Shown one piece after another: positions 1 through 7,130 of a stretch of 41,526 nt of DNA. The DNA is taken from the NCBI GenBank assembly GCA_026552955.1, contig JAPMTS010000013.1, positions 2,465-43,990 on the forward strand. Direction: 5' to 3'. Every line of letters starts with the position of its first letter. The first letter of the stretch is position 1. The notes under the pieces are model-generated. The model was given only the letters and a program-made list of their open reading frames with translations. It was not told the DNA's origin and did not search any database. The translations under genes were made by a program, and so were the position numbers. Source of the stretch: Candidatus Methanoperedens sp. GTDB taxonomy: Archaea > Halobacteriota > Methanosarcinia > Methanosarcinales > Methanoperedenaceae.

Positions 1-10
1 TCCTTAAAAC

Positions 11-24
11 AGGTAATATTACCT
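11..24. promoter_or_regulatory. Perfect 14-bp palindrome, candidate operator
   Basis: AGGTAATATTACCT is a perfect palindrome. It lies about 50 bp upstream of a TATA-like box and 67 bp upstream of a gene whose product has an N-terminal winged-helix-like region. An operator bound by that product is an inference. There is no second copy nearby. Confidence 0.4.
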
Positions 25-63
25 AAAATTAGATTTTATTCCCTGAAAATAGGAAAATATATA

Positions 64-74
64 TCTATATAAAA
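64..74 (+). promoter_or_regulatory. TATA box for the nucleotidyltransferase gene
   Basis: CTATATAAAAT matches the archaeal box A. Its centre is about 22 bp from the ATG at 91, so the start site would fall at or next to the start codon. No Shine-Dalgarno sequence precedes the ATG, which fits a leaderless mRNA. Confidence 0.45.
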
Positions 75-90
75 TAATATCCATCATTAG

Positions 91-1011
91 ATGGAAAACA
101 TACTCGGCACTAGAACAGCGATAAAAATACTGTCCTGTTTGATGAAACATCCTCAGAAAGAATTCAAGGAAATAGATCTGATAAAGGAAAGTAAGGTGGG
201 AAAAGGAGTTGGGGCCGCAGCCATAAATAACTTTTATTTATCAAATATACTAACAATAAAGAGAGCTGGAAAAACAAAAGTTATCCGTCTCAATGCCCTT
301 AATCCAGTTACATTTGCCATAAGGCAGCTTTTTGACCAGTATAAATTTCTTCAATTGCCAGAAAATAAGATTTCGGCTGTTTTGCTGTTTAAGAAAAAGG
401 CATGCCTGATATCAAGATCAATAATCATTTTTGGCTCTCTTGCTGCCGGGACTCATGACGAAAATAGCGATATCGACTTGCTCGTTATCATTGATGATAA
501 GAAAAAGATCGATGGAATAAAAAAAATCAGTGATCAAATCCATGAATTAATTGGAGAATATATTAATATTCACTTCATTACCTCTCAGGAGGCAAAGAAT
601 GAAATGAATACGAATGAACTTATTAGAACTGCACTCATTTACGGTATTCTGGTCTATGGTGGAGATCATGTGCGAGAGCTCATGAAACCATATGATGATA
701 TCAATGATCTCATTTCTATCAGAGAAAGAATAAATGCTGCTCTTAGAAATTACTCTAATAAAGATCTCGAATCAGCACTGGAATCGGGTAATATAGCAGC
801 AGAAGAAATGGCATTCCTTGCCTGTAAACTGGAAGGATTGGATGTTTATTCAAGAAAAGATGCATCTTCAACAATAGCAAAAATAAAAGAATACAAAGCA
901 TTAAGTGAAATGGAAAAACTTGGCATGGAAAATATGCTGGAAGTTCTGGAAAATATTTACTTAAAAATATTCCAGAAAAAAATACGCAAAGGTGAAAGTA
1001 TTGAAAGATGA
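91..1011 (+). CDS. MNT-type nucleotidyltransferase with N-terminal winged helix
   Basis: A 306-residue protein. Residues about 1-75 look like a winged helix-turn-helix. Residues 112-135 carry the minimal nucleotidyltransferase signature, with GS at 115-116 and the DID metal-binding acids at 127-129. The third acidic residue usual on a later strand is not obvious: the corresponding stretch reads YINIHFIT. The C-terminal about 100 residues are helical. The gene overlaps the downstream HEPN gene by 20 bp, the classic MNT/HEPN toxin-antitoxin order. In this family the nucleotidyltransferase is usually the antitoxin and can AMPylate the HEPN toxin. The fused DNA-binding domain suggests autoregulation, perhaps through the palindrome at 11-24. 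Family is secure; toxin-antitoxin function is inferred from context. Confidence 0.8.
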   Translation: MENILGTRTAIKILSCLMKHPQKEFKEIDLIKESKVGKGVGAAAINNFYLSNILTIKRAGKTKVIRLNALNPVTFAIRQLFDQYKFLQLPENKISAVLLFKKKACLISRSIIIFGSLAAGTHDENSDIDLLVIIDDKKKIDGIKKISDQIHELIGEYINIHFITSQEAKNEMNTNELIRTALIYGILVYGGDHVRELMKPYDDINDLISIRERINAALRNYSNKDLESALESGNIAAEEMAFLACKLEGLDVYSRKDASSTIAKIKEYKALSEMEKLGMENMLEVLENIYLKIFQKKIRKGESIER

Positions 1012-1396
1012 ATTGAAAGATGAAATAATTCAAGATTTCGATAGAGCAAGAAATGCATTTGCTTCTGCTATGAGAAATTTCGAAGAAGATGATCTTTTCA
1101 CCGCTTCTAACAGACTATTTGTAGCCTGTGAAAATGCAGTTTATGCATGTATGAAACTCAAGTTTGGGGGAACGACGATTTCCAGAAAAAGGATAATTAT
1201 GAAAATCGAAAGTATTAGCCCCAGTATGATGGAATTATATGAACGTTCCTACGATCTGAGAGTTCAGGCCGATTATGGGAGGAAAAGCAGAATCGTGGAA
1301 TTGAATAAAGAGCGTGTGAGTGAAATGATCTATAAAGTTCAAAAACTTATTCTGGACATTGAAAAAGAATTGAAAAATTCAGGAATTATAACCTGA
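992..1396 (+). CDS. HEPN-domain protein, probable partner of the nucleotidyltransferase
   Basis: A 134-residue all-helical protein starting with GTG inside the upstream gene. The block near residues 90-98 (RVQADYGR) is typical of UPF0332-type HEPN domains, where an R...ADY motif sits before the last helices. The classical R-x4-6-H RNase motif is not clearly present, so it may be a non-catalytic or differently acting HEPN. The 20-bp overlap implies co-translation. A missing strong Shine-Dalgarno supports translational coupling. An alternative is a downstream in-frame TTG start. Confidence 0.7.
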   Translation: MKVLKDELKDEIIQDFDRARNAFASAMRNFEEDDLFTASNRLFVACENAVYACMKLKFGGTTISRKRIIMKIESISPSMMELYERSYDLRVQADYGRKSRIVELNKERVSEMIYKVQKLILDIEKELKNSGIIT

Positions 1397-1417
1397 TTTT
1401 AGGATATAGGTGTAAAT

Positions 1418-1627
1418 ATGAACACAATGGCAGAATCAGAAATTCAGACACAGGTTTTTATTGAAACCTTAAGAAGAGTGGATACGGAGATTGAATCCGC
1501 GATAGAAACTCTTGAAATCATGAGTGATACGCAAACATTGAAAGCAATAGAAGAAGGATTACAGGATATTAAAAATGGCAGAGTTATTAAATTTGAAGAA
1601 TTCTTAAAAAAACATGTATATAAATGA
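1418..1627 (+). CDS. Orphan antitoxin-like small protein
   Basis: A 69-residue acidic helical protein ending in the pattern AIEEGLQDIKNGRVIKFEEF, which resembles the C-terminal, toxin-binding part of RelB/Phd-type antitoxins (a gly-arg-hydrophobic step followed by an acidic helix). It begins 22 bp after the HEPN gene and may belong to that operon. No toxin gene follows: the next 189 bp hold no convincing reading frame. It may be a stranded antitoxin or a regulator. Family assignment is by pattern only. Confidence 0.5.
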   Translation: MNTMAESEIQTQVFIETLRRVDTEIESAIETLEIMSDTQTLKAIEEGLQDIKNGRVIKFEEFLKKHVYK

Positions 1628-1816
1628 TGTTCGAAAACAACTCACTCCCCACTGCCGATTTTCAACCAGTTAAATAGTCCAACAGTTTATTGACGCCATA
1701 GTTCCCTTAGAAAAATCAAACCCAAACTATATTAACAGTTAACTTCATAATGCTTTTTCTCTGAAGTCTTTATTTGAAAAAAGACGTATCAAGTTCTTGT
1801 CATGGTGGGATAAAAT

Positions 1817-2236
1817 TTGAAAAAAACGCTCGAAAAAGGGGGTAGTGTTCTGAAAGATGCACAGGATAAGAAAGAGTGTGCCAAGGATTCCATCAATAAC
1901 GGCATCCAGAAGGTCACTTCTCCTCTTGATAAAATGCAATCACAATTAGATGAGGCAATGAACAAAATTGATGAGCCTTTTGAATCACTTGAAAATAAAC
2001 AGATGCAGGCGAAAATGGCAGTGCAGGCATCAAAAGAAAAAGCAGAAAGCAAGAGCAAATTGGACGGGGTAATGAACAGTGCAAAATCCAGAGCTGATAG
2101 GGCAAAAAGCAGCATTGAGGACAGGCAGCAGAAGTTCCAGAACCTTGGTAAACTGATCGAAGACCTCAAGGAAAAGATACGATCCATGAGTGAAGGCGCA
2201 AAAGTACCGGAGAATATTAAAGAAGGGGGGACATGA
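1817..2236 (+). CDS. Coiled-coil protein upstream of baseplate-spike gene
   Basis: A 139-residue, highly charged, almost wholly helical protein with long heptad-like stretches and no signal peptide or membrane segment. It starts with TTG at 1817, 5-6 bases after a good GGTGGGAT ribosome-binding site. Its stop overlaps the ATG of the next gene (ATGA), so the two are translationally coupled. Because the next gene encodes a gp5/VgrG-like OB fold, this may be a structural or assembly helper of a contractile injection apparatus. No family is recognised and the function is unknown. Confidence 0.55.
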   Translation: MKKTLEKGGSVLKDAQDKKECAKDSINNGIQKVTSPLDKMQSQLDEAMNKIDEPFESLENKQMQAKMAVQASKEKAESKSKLDGVMNSAKSRADRAKSSIEDRQQKFQNLGKLIEDLKEKIRSMSEGAKVPENIKEGGT

Positions 2237-2610
2237 AAGCGGTTGAAGTCATTAAGAAAATCGCACAGGACGAAGCCAAGAAACTGCACATAATGGAAAT
2301 GGGCATTGTGACATCTATATTTCCTCATTCTGAAGAAAGCAACAAAGATAATTACGAGTGCAATGTCAAATTGAAGAACCGCGACCTTGAACTCAGGAAA
2401 GTCCCGATCGCCACACAGCATATAGGATTCACGTATGTTCCCAATGTCGGGGATCTTGTCCTTCTCTCATTCATAAATGGAAATATCAATGCTCCTGTCC
2501 TTATAGGCAGGCTGTACAACGACGAGAACAGGCCCCCGGTCAATAATACCGGAGAGATGGTTTTTGAATCTCCTGACCAGGTTACGGATTGGTACATCAC
2601 ATGCATATGA
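2233..2610 (+). CDS. Baseplate spike OB-fold protein (gpV/VgrG-like), truncated
   Basis: A 125-residue protein. Residues about 22-105 match the OB-fold of phage gpV, T4 gp5 and VgrG spike proteins: the core VPNVGDLVLLSFINGN followed by APVLIGRLYNDENRPP is diagnostic. These proteins sit at the centre of contractile baseplates. After about residue 112 the family pattern stops and the frame ends abruptly, so the beta-helical spike part is missing; it looks like a 5' remnant. Shine-Dalgarno GGGGGG lies just before the ATG. No sheath, tube or baseplate gene is near. A short 38-codon frame (2607-2723) overlaps its end and is not recognisable. Confidence 0.65.
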   Translation: MKAVEVIKKIAQDEAKKLHIMEMGIVTSIFPHSEESNKDNYECNVKLKNRDLELRKVPIATQHIGFTYVPNVGDLVLLSFINGNINAPVLIGRLYNDENRPPVNNTGEMVFESPDQVTDWYITCI

Positions 2611-2709
2611 AGTTCCCCAAAGGGATAGTATCAAAAGCCTTGCATAATGATCTTGATGGAATAATCGAACGAAACCATTATGTTATAAATAACCAAATAA
2701 GAAATACAC

Positions 2710-2898
2710 ATGATGATATCTAAACAAAAAGTTTTTGAGCTCATAGAAGACCTGCCAGATGAATTAGATATTGATGAAATCATGTATCGACTCTATGTCA
2801 GGCAAAAACTTGAAACTGCTGAGAAAGATGTCCGGGAAGGGCGGATTATTTCGCATGAAGAAGTCGTCAGGGAGACTTCTAAATGGTTCGAAAAATAA
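2710..2898 (+). CDS. RelB/ParD-type antitoxin
   Basis: A 62-residue protein with the usual layout of small archaeal and bacterial antitoxins: an N-terminal helix (FELIEDLPDELDIDEI) and a C-terminal segment GRIISHEEVVRE with a final SKWFEK. It neutralises a RelE/ParE RNase or gyrase-type toxin in intact systems. The next frame begins 15 bp inside its end and codes for the start of such a toxin, confirming the assignment. ATG codons at 2710 and 2713 are both possible. Confidence 0.75.
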   Translation: MMISKQKVFELIEDLPDELDIDEIMYRLYVRQKLETAEKDVREGRIISHEEVVRETSKWFEK

Positions 2899-2957
2899 AT
2901 TGGACAATTCGAGCGCTTAACGATTTACATGATATTCATGAGTTTATGGGAGTGTAA
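2883..2957 (+). pseudogene. RelE/ParE toxin remnant, cut after 24 codons
   Basis: The frame overlapping the antitoxin reads MVRKINWTIRALNDLHDIHE..., the standard first helix of ParE/RelE-type toxins. It stops at codon 25 where the sequence changes to GGGAGTGTAACGAATTTTG, the probable left end of the IS256-like element. The catalytic beta-sheet and C-terminus are absent, so no toxin can be made. The antitoxin is therefore an orphan left by an insertion. Confidence 0.7.
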
Positions 2958-3172
2958 CGAATTTTGATGAAACTTCTATGATGTAGTAGAAATATTATAG
3001 GAGTTGAAAGAAAATGGCAGAATTATTTACACCAGAACAAGCAAGAGCATGGCTTAGAGCAAACAATCTAAAAACGGGTAAAAGCATCCAGGATGCGTTT
3101 ATTAACGAGATAAAAGGAGTGCTTCAAGAAGCATTAGAAGAAGAAATGAATAACACTCTTGGTTTTTCTCAG
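2948..3172 (+). mobile_element. IS256-family insertion sequence remnant (left end and transposase N-terminus)
   Basis: The ATG at 3014, preceded by the ribosome-binding site AGGAGTTG, opens a frame whose first about 52 residues (MAELFTPEQARAWLRANN..., LQEALEEEMNNTLGF) are those of IS256/Mutator-type transposases. After LGFS, at about 3170, the sequence turns into the antisense of a beta-helix gene, so the frame to 3388 is chimeric and meaningless. The catalytic DDE domain and the right end are missing. The upstream edge lies where the toxin gene stops matching its family, near 2948. The element is dead. Confidence 0.75.
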
Positions 3173-3607
3173 AGAGATGCCTTCGTAGTTGTTCGATGCA
3201 ATGTTGCCGCTCAGCGTGTTGTTGCTGGAACTGACCTTGATACCTGCCTCTGGAGAATCGTAATAATAATAATCCCCGCCCCCGGTGGCTGTAAATCCTT
3301 CAAGTCTAATTCCATTTGCAGAAAGCGTTATTGCACTTCCGCTTCCCCCTGCGTCAACCACAGGATTGCCAATACCGTGAAGCATTAACTGCTTTGTTAC
3401 GTTCACGTTTTCGAAATAAGTACCGCTTTTGACTAAAATAGTATCCCCATTGCTTGAAGCGTTTATCGCTTTCTGTATGCTTGAATATGCGCATCCGCTG
3501 GGGCAAACCGTAAGGGTCGCTGCATTTGCGCTGCCTGCAAGTAATAATCCCAACACTATCAACCCCACCGCGATCCTGAGCACACCACAACATTTTTTCA
3601 TGACCAT
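3134..3607 (-). pseudogene. NosD-like beta-helix surface protein, 3' end lost
   Basis: Reading leftward from 3607: a signal peptide (basic start, hydrophobic GLIVLGLLLAG, then ANA cleavage region), then repeats of right-handed parallel beta-helix type as in NosD/periplasmic copper-binding and archaeal surface proteins (IQKAINASSNGDTILVKSGT, later NNTLSGNIASNNYEGISL). The family pattern ends at about 3172, where the frame enters the antisense of the transposase remnant and finishes in a nonsense tail. The 5' part is intact with a GGTGG ribosome-binding site and a TATA-like ATTATATA upstream. Normal proteins of this type are several hundred residues long. Confidence 0.7.
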
Positions 3608-3670
3608 GTTTCCACCTATGTATTGGAGAAGTCGATCATGTATATAATGTAAGCAGGTTAAGTTTCCCTG

Positions 3671-3745
3671 TTGTGTACCCTTTCATGTCCACATTGTGGA
3701 TGCCAAGAAACTACAATTCAGCATGGAATACGCTTGCAGAGAGTA
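3671..3745 (+). pseudogene. Zinc-ribbon scrap, possible transposase N-terminus
   Basis: The frame reads SCPHCGCQETTIQHG, a CxxC zinc-knuckle start as found at the N-terminus of IS1-like transposases and many small zinc proteins. The frame then runs into the antisense of rtcA (stop at 3746), so at most about 25 codons are genuine. It may mark another insertion scar next to rtcA. Identification is weak. Confidence 0.3.
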
Positions 3746-4735
3746 TCAAATACACACCCTGAACAAACCCGTTTCCAATTTACCAACCTTGAATTTCACA
3801 GGCAGGAACTGCTCTGTCACCCAAATATTAGTCTTTGTGTGCATGGAAATATTCCGAGCGGTGAATGAACCGCCCCCGGCCAGCGCAATATAAGGTATCA
3901 ACTGATCCTGGAGGAATTCATCCACACCTGACCCCAGATCATCAAGCAGCGCCCTGGCTGCGATGGCGCCAACTTTTTCTGCTTTCAGTCCTGGTTCTCC
4001 CAGAGCTGTCCCGCCAATTGTACCGCACCACAGGGTAATTCCGTTGCCGGTTGATGGATAATTATGAACCTCAGTCAGGATCCTTGAAGTGTAACCATTT
4101 TCAAGCAGAAGCTTCTGGGCTGATGCTGCCTGCCGTTGTGAAACATGGGATGGGAGACCGGATGAATGGGATATTCCTTCTACCTGAGGGCACTTGTCGG
4201 GATCAAAATCTATTTTCTTAAGGTCTGAGGGATTAATAATGGCTTCAATACATCCTCCTCCCCTTGGATAATAGCCTCTCCTGATAAGCCTGAGTTCGCA
4301 TTCATATCCCATCATCCCCAGGGCATAAAGTGTTACAAACCTCATATAATCGATAGAAGGAGACCAACGGACATCAGTTCCGCCGGTTATTTTTATCCGG
4401 GTCATTCCCGGCGCATGCATAAGCGCGGGCATAAGACACTGGAGAAAAAGAGAAATACTTCCCGCAGTTCCGATATCGATCTCATGATTTCCACCCTGTA
4501 TCTTTCCCGGGATAAACGTGAGTCGTGTGGATTGGAGATGACATCCGGAAACGGAAGCTTCGCATATCCTGGCCAGCCCTTCCACTGCTTTTACGTGCTG
4601 TGCAGATAGTCCCGGTTTTGGCCTGCTTTTTCTGATATTTTCTATTTCCACAGGTTTTCCGGAAACTGCGGAAAGAGCCACACTGGTTCGTAATATCTGG
4701 CCGCCCCCTTCTCCGTAGGATCCGTCAATCTTCAT
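3746..4735 (-). CDS. rtcA: RNA 3'-terminal phosphate cyclase
   Basis: A 329-residue, full-length RtcA. It converts RNA 3'-phosphates to 2',3'-cyclic phosphates through an enzyme-AMP intermediate. Visible family marks are the N-terminal GSYGEGGGQILR block, the RPGLSAQHVK-like segment (PKPGLSAQHVKAV), the RRGYYPRGGG block in the middle and, near the C-terminus, the HTKTN motif holding the expected nucleophilic histidine. It stands alone on the minus strand, 176 bp after the cobalamin operon. No rtcB or rtcR is visible. Its last codons abut a probable insertion scar, but the C-terminus ends at the usual place. Confidence 0.93.
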   Translation of the reverse strand: MKIDGSYGEGGGQILRTSVALSAVSGKPVEIENIRKSRPKPGLSAQHVKAVEGLARICEASVSGCHLQSTRLTFIPGKIQGGNHEIDIGTAGSISLFLQCLMPALMHAPGMTRIKITGGTDVRWSPSIDYMRFVTLYALGMMGYECELRLIRRGYYPRGGGCIEAIINPSDLKKIDFDPDKCPQVEGISHSSGLPSHVSQRQAASAQKLLLENGYTSRILTEVHNYPSTGNGITLWCGTIGGTALGEPGLKAEKVGAIAARALLDDLGSGVDEFLQDQLIPYIALAGGGSFTARNISMHTKTNIWVTEQFLPVKFKVGKLETGLFRVCI

Positions 4736-4781
4736 AAATTTCTCCAGAATAAATTAATAACTTATTATACTATAACAATAA

Positions 4782-4832
4782 TGACGAGCAGGTTGGGGAG
4801 TGGGGGTTAGTAAAAAATGTTCCCGCTCGTCA
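4782..4832. promoter_or_regulatory. Inverted repeat with 8-bp arms between cbiC and rtcA
   Basis: TGACGAGC (4782-4789) is the exact complement of GCTCGTCA (4825-4832), with a 35-base loop that can form further G-C pairs (GGGAAC against the C-rich tract on the minus-strand RNA). It lies in the gap after the cobalamin operon and upstream of rtcA, both on the minus strand. It could terminate the operon or regulate rtcA. Confidence 0.4.
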
Positions 4833-4911
4833 GCTTCTTTTATGTTTAGGATATATTTAAATCTTATCCAGAATTGTAACCACCTCCAATATGAGCATGC
4901 ATTCATCTGGC

Positions 4912-5535
4912 TCAAATTTTTGAATCCTTGAACTTGATTTCCACAAGTTCATTGACAACCGCGACAGCTACCGGGGTTCCACCTCTTGTCCCAACGCATG
5001 TGATGGAAGGCACTGCAAGCGTCCTGACTTTTTCCTTAGATTCGGCAGCATTTACAAAACCCACTGGTGTTACTACAAGAAGCGCCGGGTGAAGTCCTTC
5101 CTCTATCATCCTGCAAACAGTGAGCGCAGCTGAAGGTGCATTTCCGATAACTATTATTGCGCCTTCGAGTTCCTCCTTAAGGGCCATGAAGCCCGCACTT
5201 GTTCTTGTCACTCCGGTTTTCCGGGCAATATCGGCCCCTTCGTCAAGGACGCATCTGACATCACAAATATGTCCCCTCTTTGTAATACCAACCTGCGCCA
5301 TCCTGATATCCGTAAAGATAGATCGACCATTCCTGATAGCATCTATTCCTGCATTAACCGGGTCATTATCAAACCTCATTATTTCTGCAAATGAAGTGTC
5401 GCCTGTTGCGATAACGCAACGCTGCCTGATCCTGTCTTCAGGGGTATTTCCTTTCACAATACTCTGTACTATTGACCAGCTTTTTTCGTTGATCTCTTTT
5501 GCTTCCCGTGTGCGTGCGCCGAATTCAATATTCAT
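4912..5535 (-). CDS. cbiC: Cobalt-precorrin-8 methylmutase
   Basis: A 207-residue CbiC/CobH. It moves the methyl group from C11 to C12 of (cobalt-)precorrin-8 to give cobyrinic acid. Family marks: TGDTSFAEIMRF near residue 45, the DIRMAQVGI block, the RTSAGFMAL block, IGNAPSAALTVC and the C-terminal PVGFVNAAESKE. The start at 5535 has an AGAGGA ribosome-binding site and overlaps the end of cbiH by 11 bp. In CobH the active-site histidine sits in an RMVHACG context; here the aligned stretch is RCVIATG, so isoleucine occupies that place. It is the last gene of the five-gene operon. Confidence 0.9.
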   Translation of the reverse strand: MNIEFGARTREAKEINEKSWSIVQSIVKGNTPEDRIRQRCVIATGDTSFAEIMRFDNDPVNAGIDAIRNGRSIFTDIRMAQVGITKRGHICDVRCVLDEGADIARKTGVTRTSAGFMALKEELEGAIIVIGNAPSAALTVCRMIEEGLHPALLVVTPVGFVNAAESKEKVRTLAVPSITCVGTRGGTPVAVAVVNELVEIKFKDSKI

Positions 5536-6292
5536 ATTTCCTCTGGTATCCTCTTGGCGTTATTATCCTGTTCTTCCATAATCTTGACTCGCTGTTGCCG
5601 ATAAGAATCAATGTACTCATATCGATACTATCATTGTATTCCAATATCCTCCCAAGGGTAGTTGCAATTACGGTTTCGCCATTTCGGGAGGCATTTTTTA
5701 CTATCCCGGCAGGTGTAGTTTCACTCCTGTACTTTCTAATGATCTCAACAGCCCCCGAAAAATTCTGCTTTCGAGTCCTGCTTTTCGGATTATAAATAGC
5801 GATCACAAAATCAGCCTGTGCAGCACTCTCCAGACGGCGCCCTATCATTGCGGCGGGTGTGAGAAGGTCACTCAGGCTAATTACTGCAAAATCATTAACA
5901 AGCGGCGCCCCAAGAAGTGAAGCCGCAGCACTTATCGCAGTCACACCCGGGATGACTTCCAGGTCGATATCCCCGGATTTTTCTGCTACCTCTAACACAA
6001 GACCGGCCATCCCGTACACATTTGCGTCCCCGCCGCTGATAATGGATACAATATGGTCAAATCCCAGTTCAACCGCCTTCCTTGCACGCTCAACTTCACC
6101 GCCCATCCCGCTTCGTATGACCTTTTTATCTTTTATTATCTCTGTTATCTGGTCAAGATAAGTGCCATTTCCGATAATGTATTCGGACTCAAGCAGGACA
6201 CTTTCCGCCTTTTTGGTTAGATGCTCTATTGCTCCCGGCCCTATGCCGACGATGTATAATTTACCGTGCGATCGCGATTGTGACATTTCCAT
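5525..6292 (-). CDS. cbiH: Cobalt-precorrin-3B C17-methyltransferase
   Basis: A SAM-dependent tetrapyrrole methylase that methylates C17 and contracts the ring in the anaerobic cobalamin route. Visible: GKLYIVGIGPG at the N-terminus, the SGGDANVYGMA SAM-binding loop, VIPGVTAISAAASLLGAP, and the YNPKSRTRKQ segment specific for CbiH/CobJ. The frame is open to 6337 but AGAGGA just upstream of ATG 6292 (or 6286) favours a start there. It overlaps the end of cbiG by about 30 bp. No extra C-terminal domain (as in some CbiH60 proteins) is present. Confidence 0.92.
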   Translation of the reverse strand: MEMSQSRSHGKLYIVGIGPGAIEHLTKKAESVLLESEYIIGNGTYLDQITEIIKDKKVIRSGMGGEVERARKAVELGFDHIVSIISGGDANVYGMAGLVLEVAEKSGDIDLEVIPGVTAISAAASLLGAPLVNDFAVISLSDLLTPAAMIGRRLESAAQADFVIAIYNPKSRTRKQNFSGAVEIIRKYRSETTPAGIVKNASRNGETVIATTLGRILEYNDSIDMSTLILIGNSESRLWKNRIITPRGYQRKYEY

Positions 6293-7130
6293 AAATCCTC
6301 TTTTTAAGTAACAGTTTCTTTTCCTCTGAAAGTGCAAGCGCAGCCGGTTCGCATACCCCGTTCAAACCAAGACTTTTTGCTTTTGATGGCGTAGGTGCCT
6401 GCATGGAATTTATTATCTCATGCGGAACAAATCTCAGTTCTTTTCCAAATACTGCTGCTGCATCAATAATTCCGGATTCATTTTCTTTTATCCTTGCGGA
6501 TGCGAAATAATTCACATCCTTGATCCTCAGATTTGATTCCGAAATCGCTGCATTTATTGCTTCCACAACCTCTTCCTTACTGACCCCCCGATTTGCACCT
6601 ATTCCCACGACAAGTCCGTTTTTTTTCAGGACACTGACATCATCCCCGACAATTACGATCTTTGGACCTTTTATTTCAAGAACTTCAACATCGCTTTCCA
6701 GCAGTTCCATGTTGAGCTTTTTCGTTGAATCCCTGTTTATTATCCTGCATCCAAGACCTTCTGCTATCCCCTCCACAGATTTTTTTCCCATAACTTCTGT
6801 TGCTGTCGTTATCACAGGGAAAATTCCAATCAGGGCAAGTTTTTTTGCCAGTTCATTCCCCCCATGGTGGCCGCCAAGGATAGGGATCGCAAAATTCAGC
6901 CCCGAATCAACGACCACAACTGCCGGGTCTTTCCATTTATCATTTACAAGAGGAGCAATATTCCTTACTGCAATTCCTGCTGCCATTATGGCTATTATCG
7001 ACCTGTATTCTTTAAAAGCAAGCTTGAAAGCATGACCTGAATATGTTAATATATCTCCGCCGGTAACATCCTTTATTTTTTTTGCAAGGTCAATATTCCT
7101 TGGAAAAGTGATTATTACAGGCTCACCCAT
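6261..7130 (-). CDS. cbiG: Cobalt-precorrin-5A hydrolase
   Basis: A 289-residue CbiG, which opens the delta-lactone of cobalt-precorrin-5A and releases acetaldehyde. The N-terminal domain shows IMAAGIAVRNIAPLV and the PILGGHHGGNELA motif; the C-terminal domain shows GLVVGIGANRGVSKEEV and FVPHEIINS, both typical. Start ATG 7130 overlaps the end of the cbiL/cbiF fusion by 8 bp, so translation is probably coupled. CbiG is specific for the anaerobic (early cobalt) pathway, which fits a strict anaerobe. Confidence 0.92.
   Translation of the reverse strand: MGEPVIITFPRNIDLAKKIKDVTGGDILTYSGHAFKLAFKEYRSIIAIMAAGIAVRNIAPLVNDKWKDPAVVVVDSGLNFAIPILGGHHGGNELAKKLALIGIFPVITTATEVMGKKSVEGIAEGLGCRIINRDSTKKLNMELLESDVEVLEIKGPKIVIVGDDVSVLKKNGLVVGIGANRGVSKEEVVEAINAAISESNLRIKDVNYFASARIKENESGIIDAAAVFGKELRFVPHEIINSMQAPTPSKAKSLGLNGVCEPAALALSEEKKLLLKKRIYGNVTIAIAR

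Noticed and set aside
3189-3388. C-terminal part of the frame that starts as an IS256 transposase
   Set aside because: After about 3170 it is the antisense of a beta-helix gene, so the residues are not a real protein.
6520-7035. 171-codon plus-strand frame opposite cbiG, rich in Ser and Thr
   Set aside because: Its composition is the mirror of an alpha/beta gene read backwards; cbiG on the other strand is certain.
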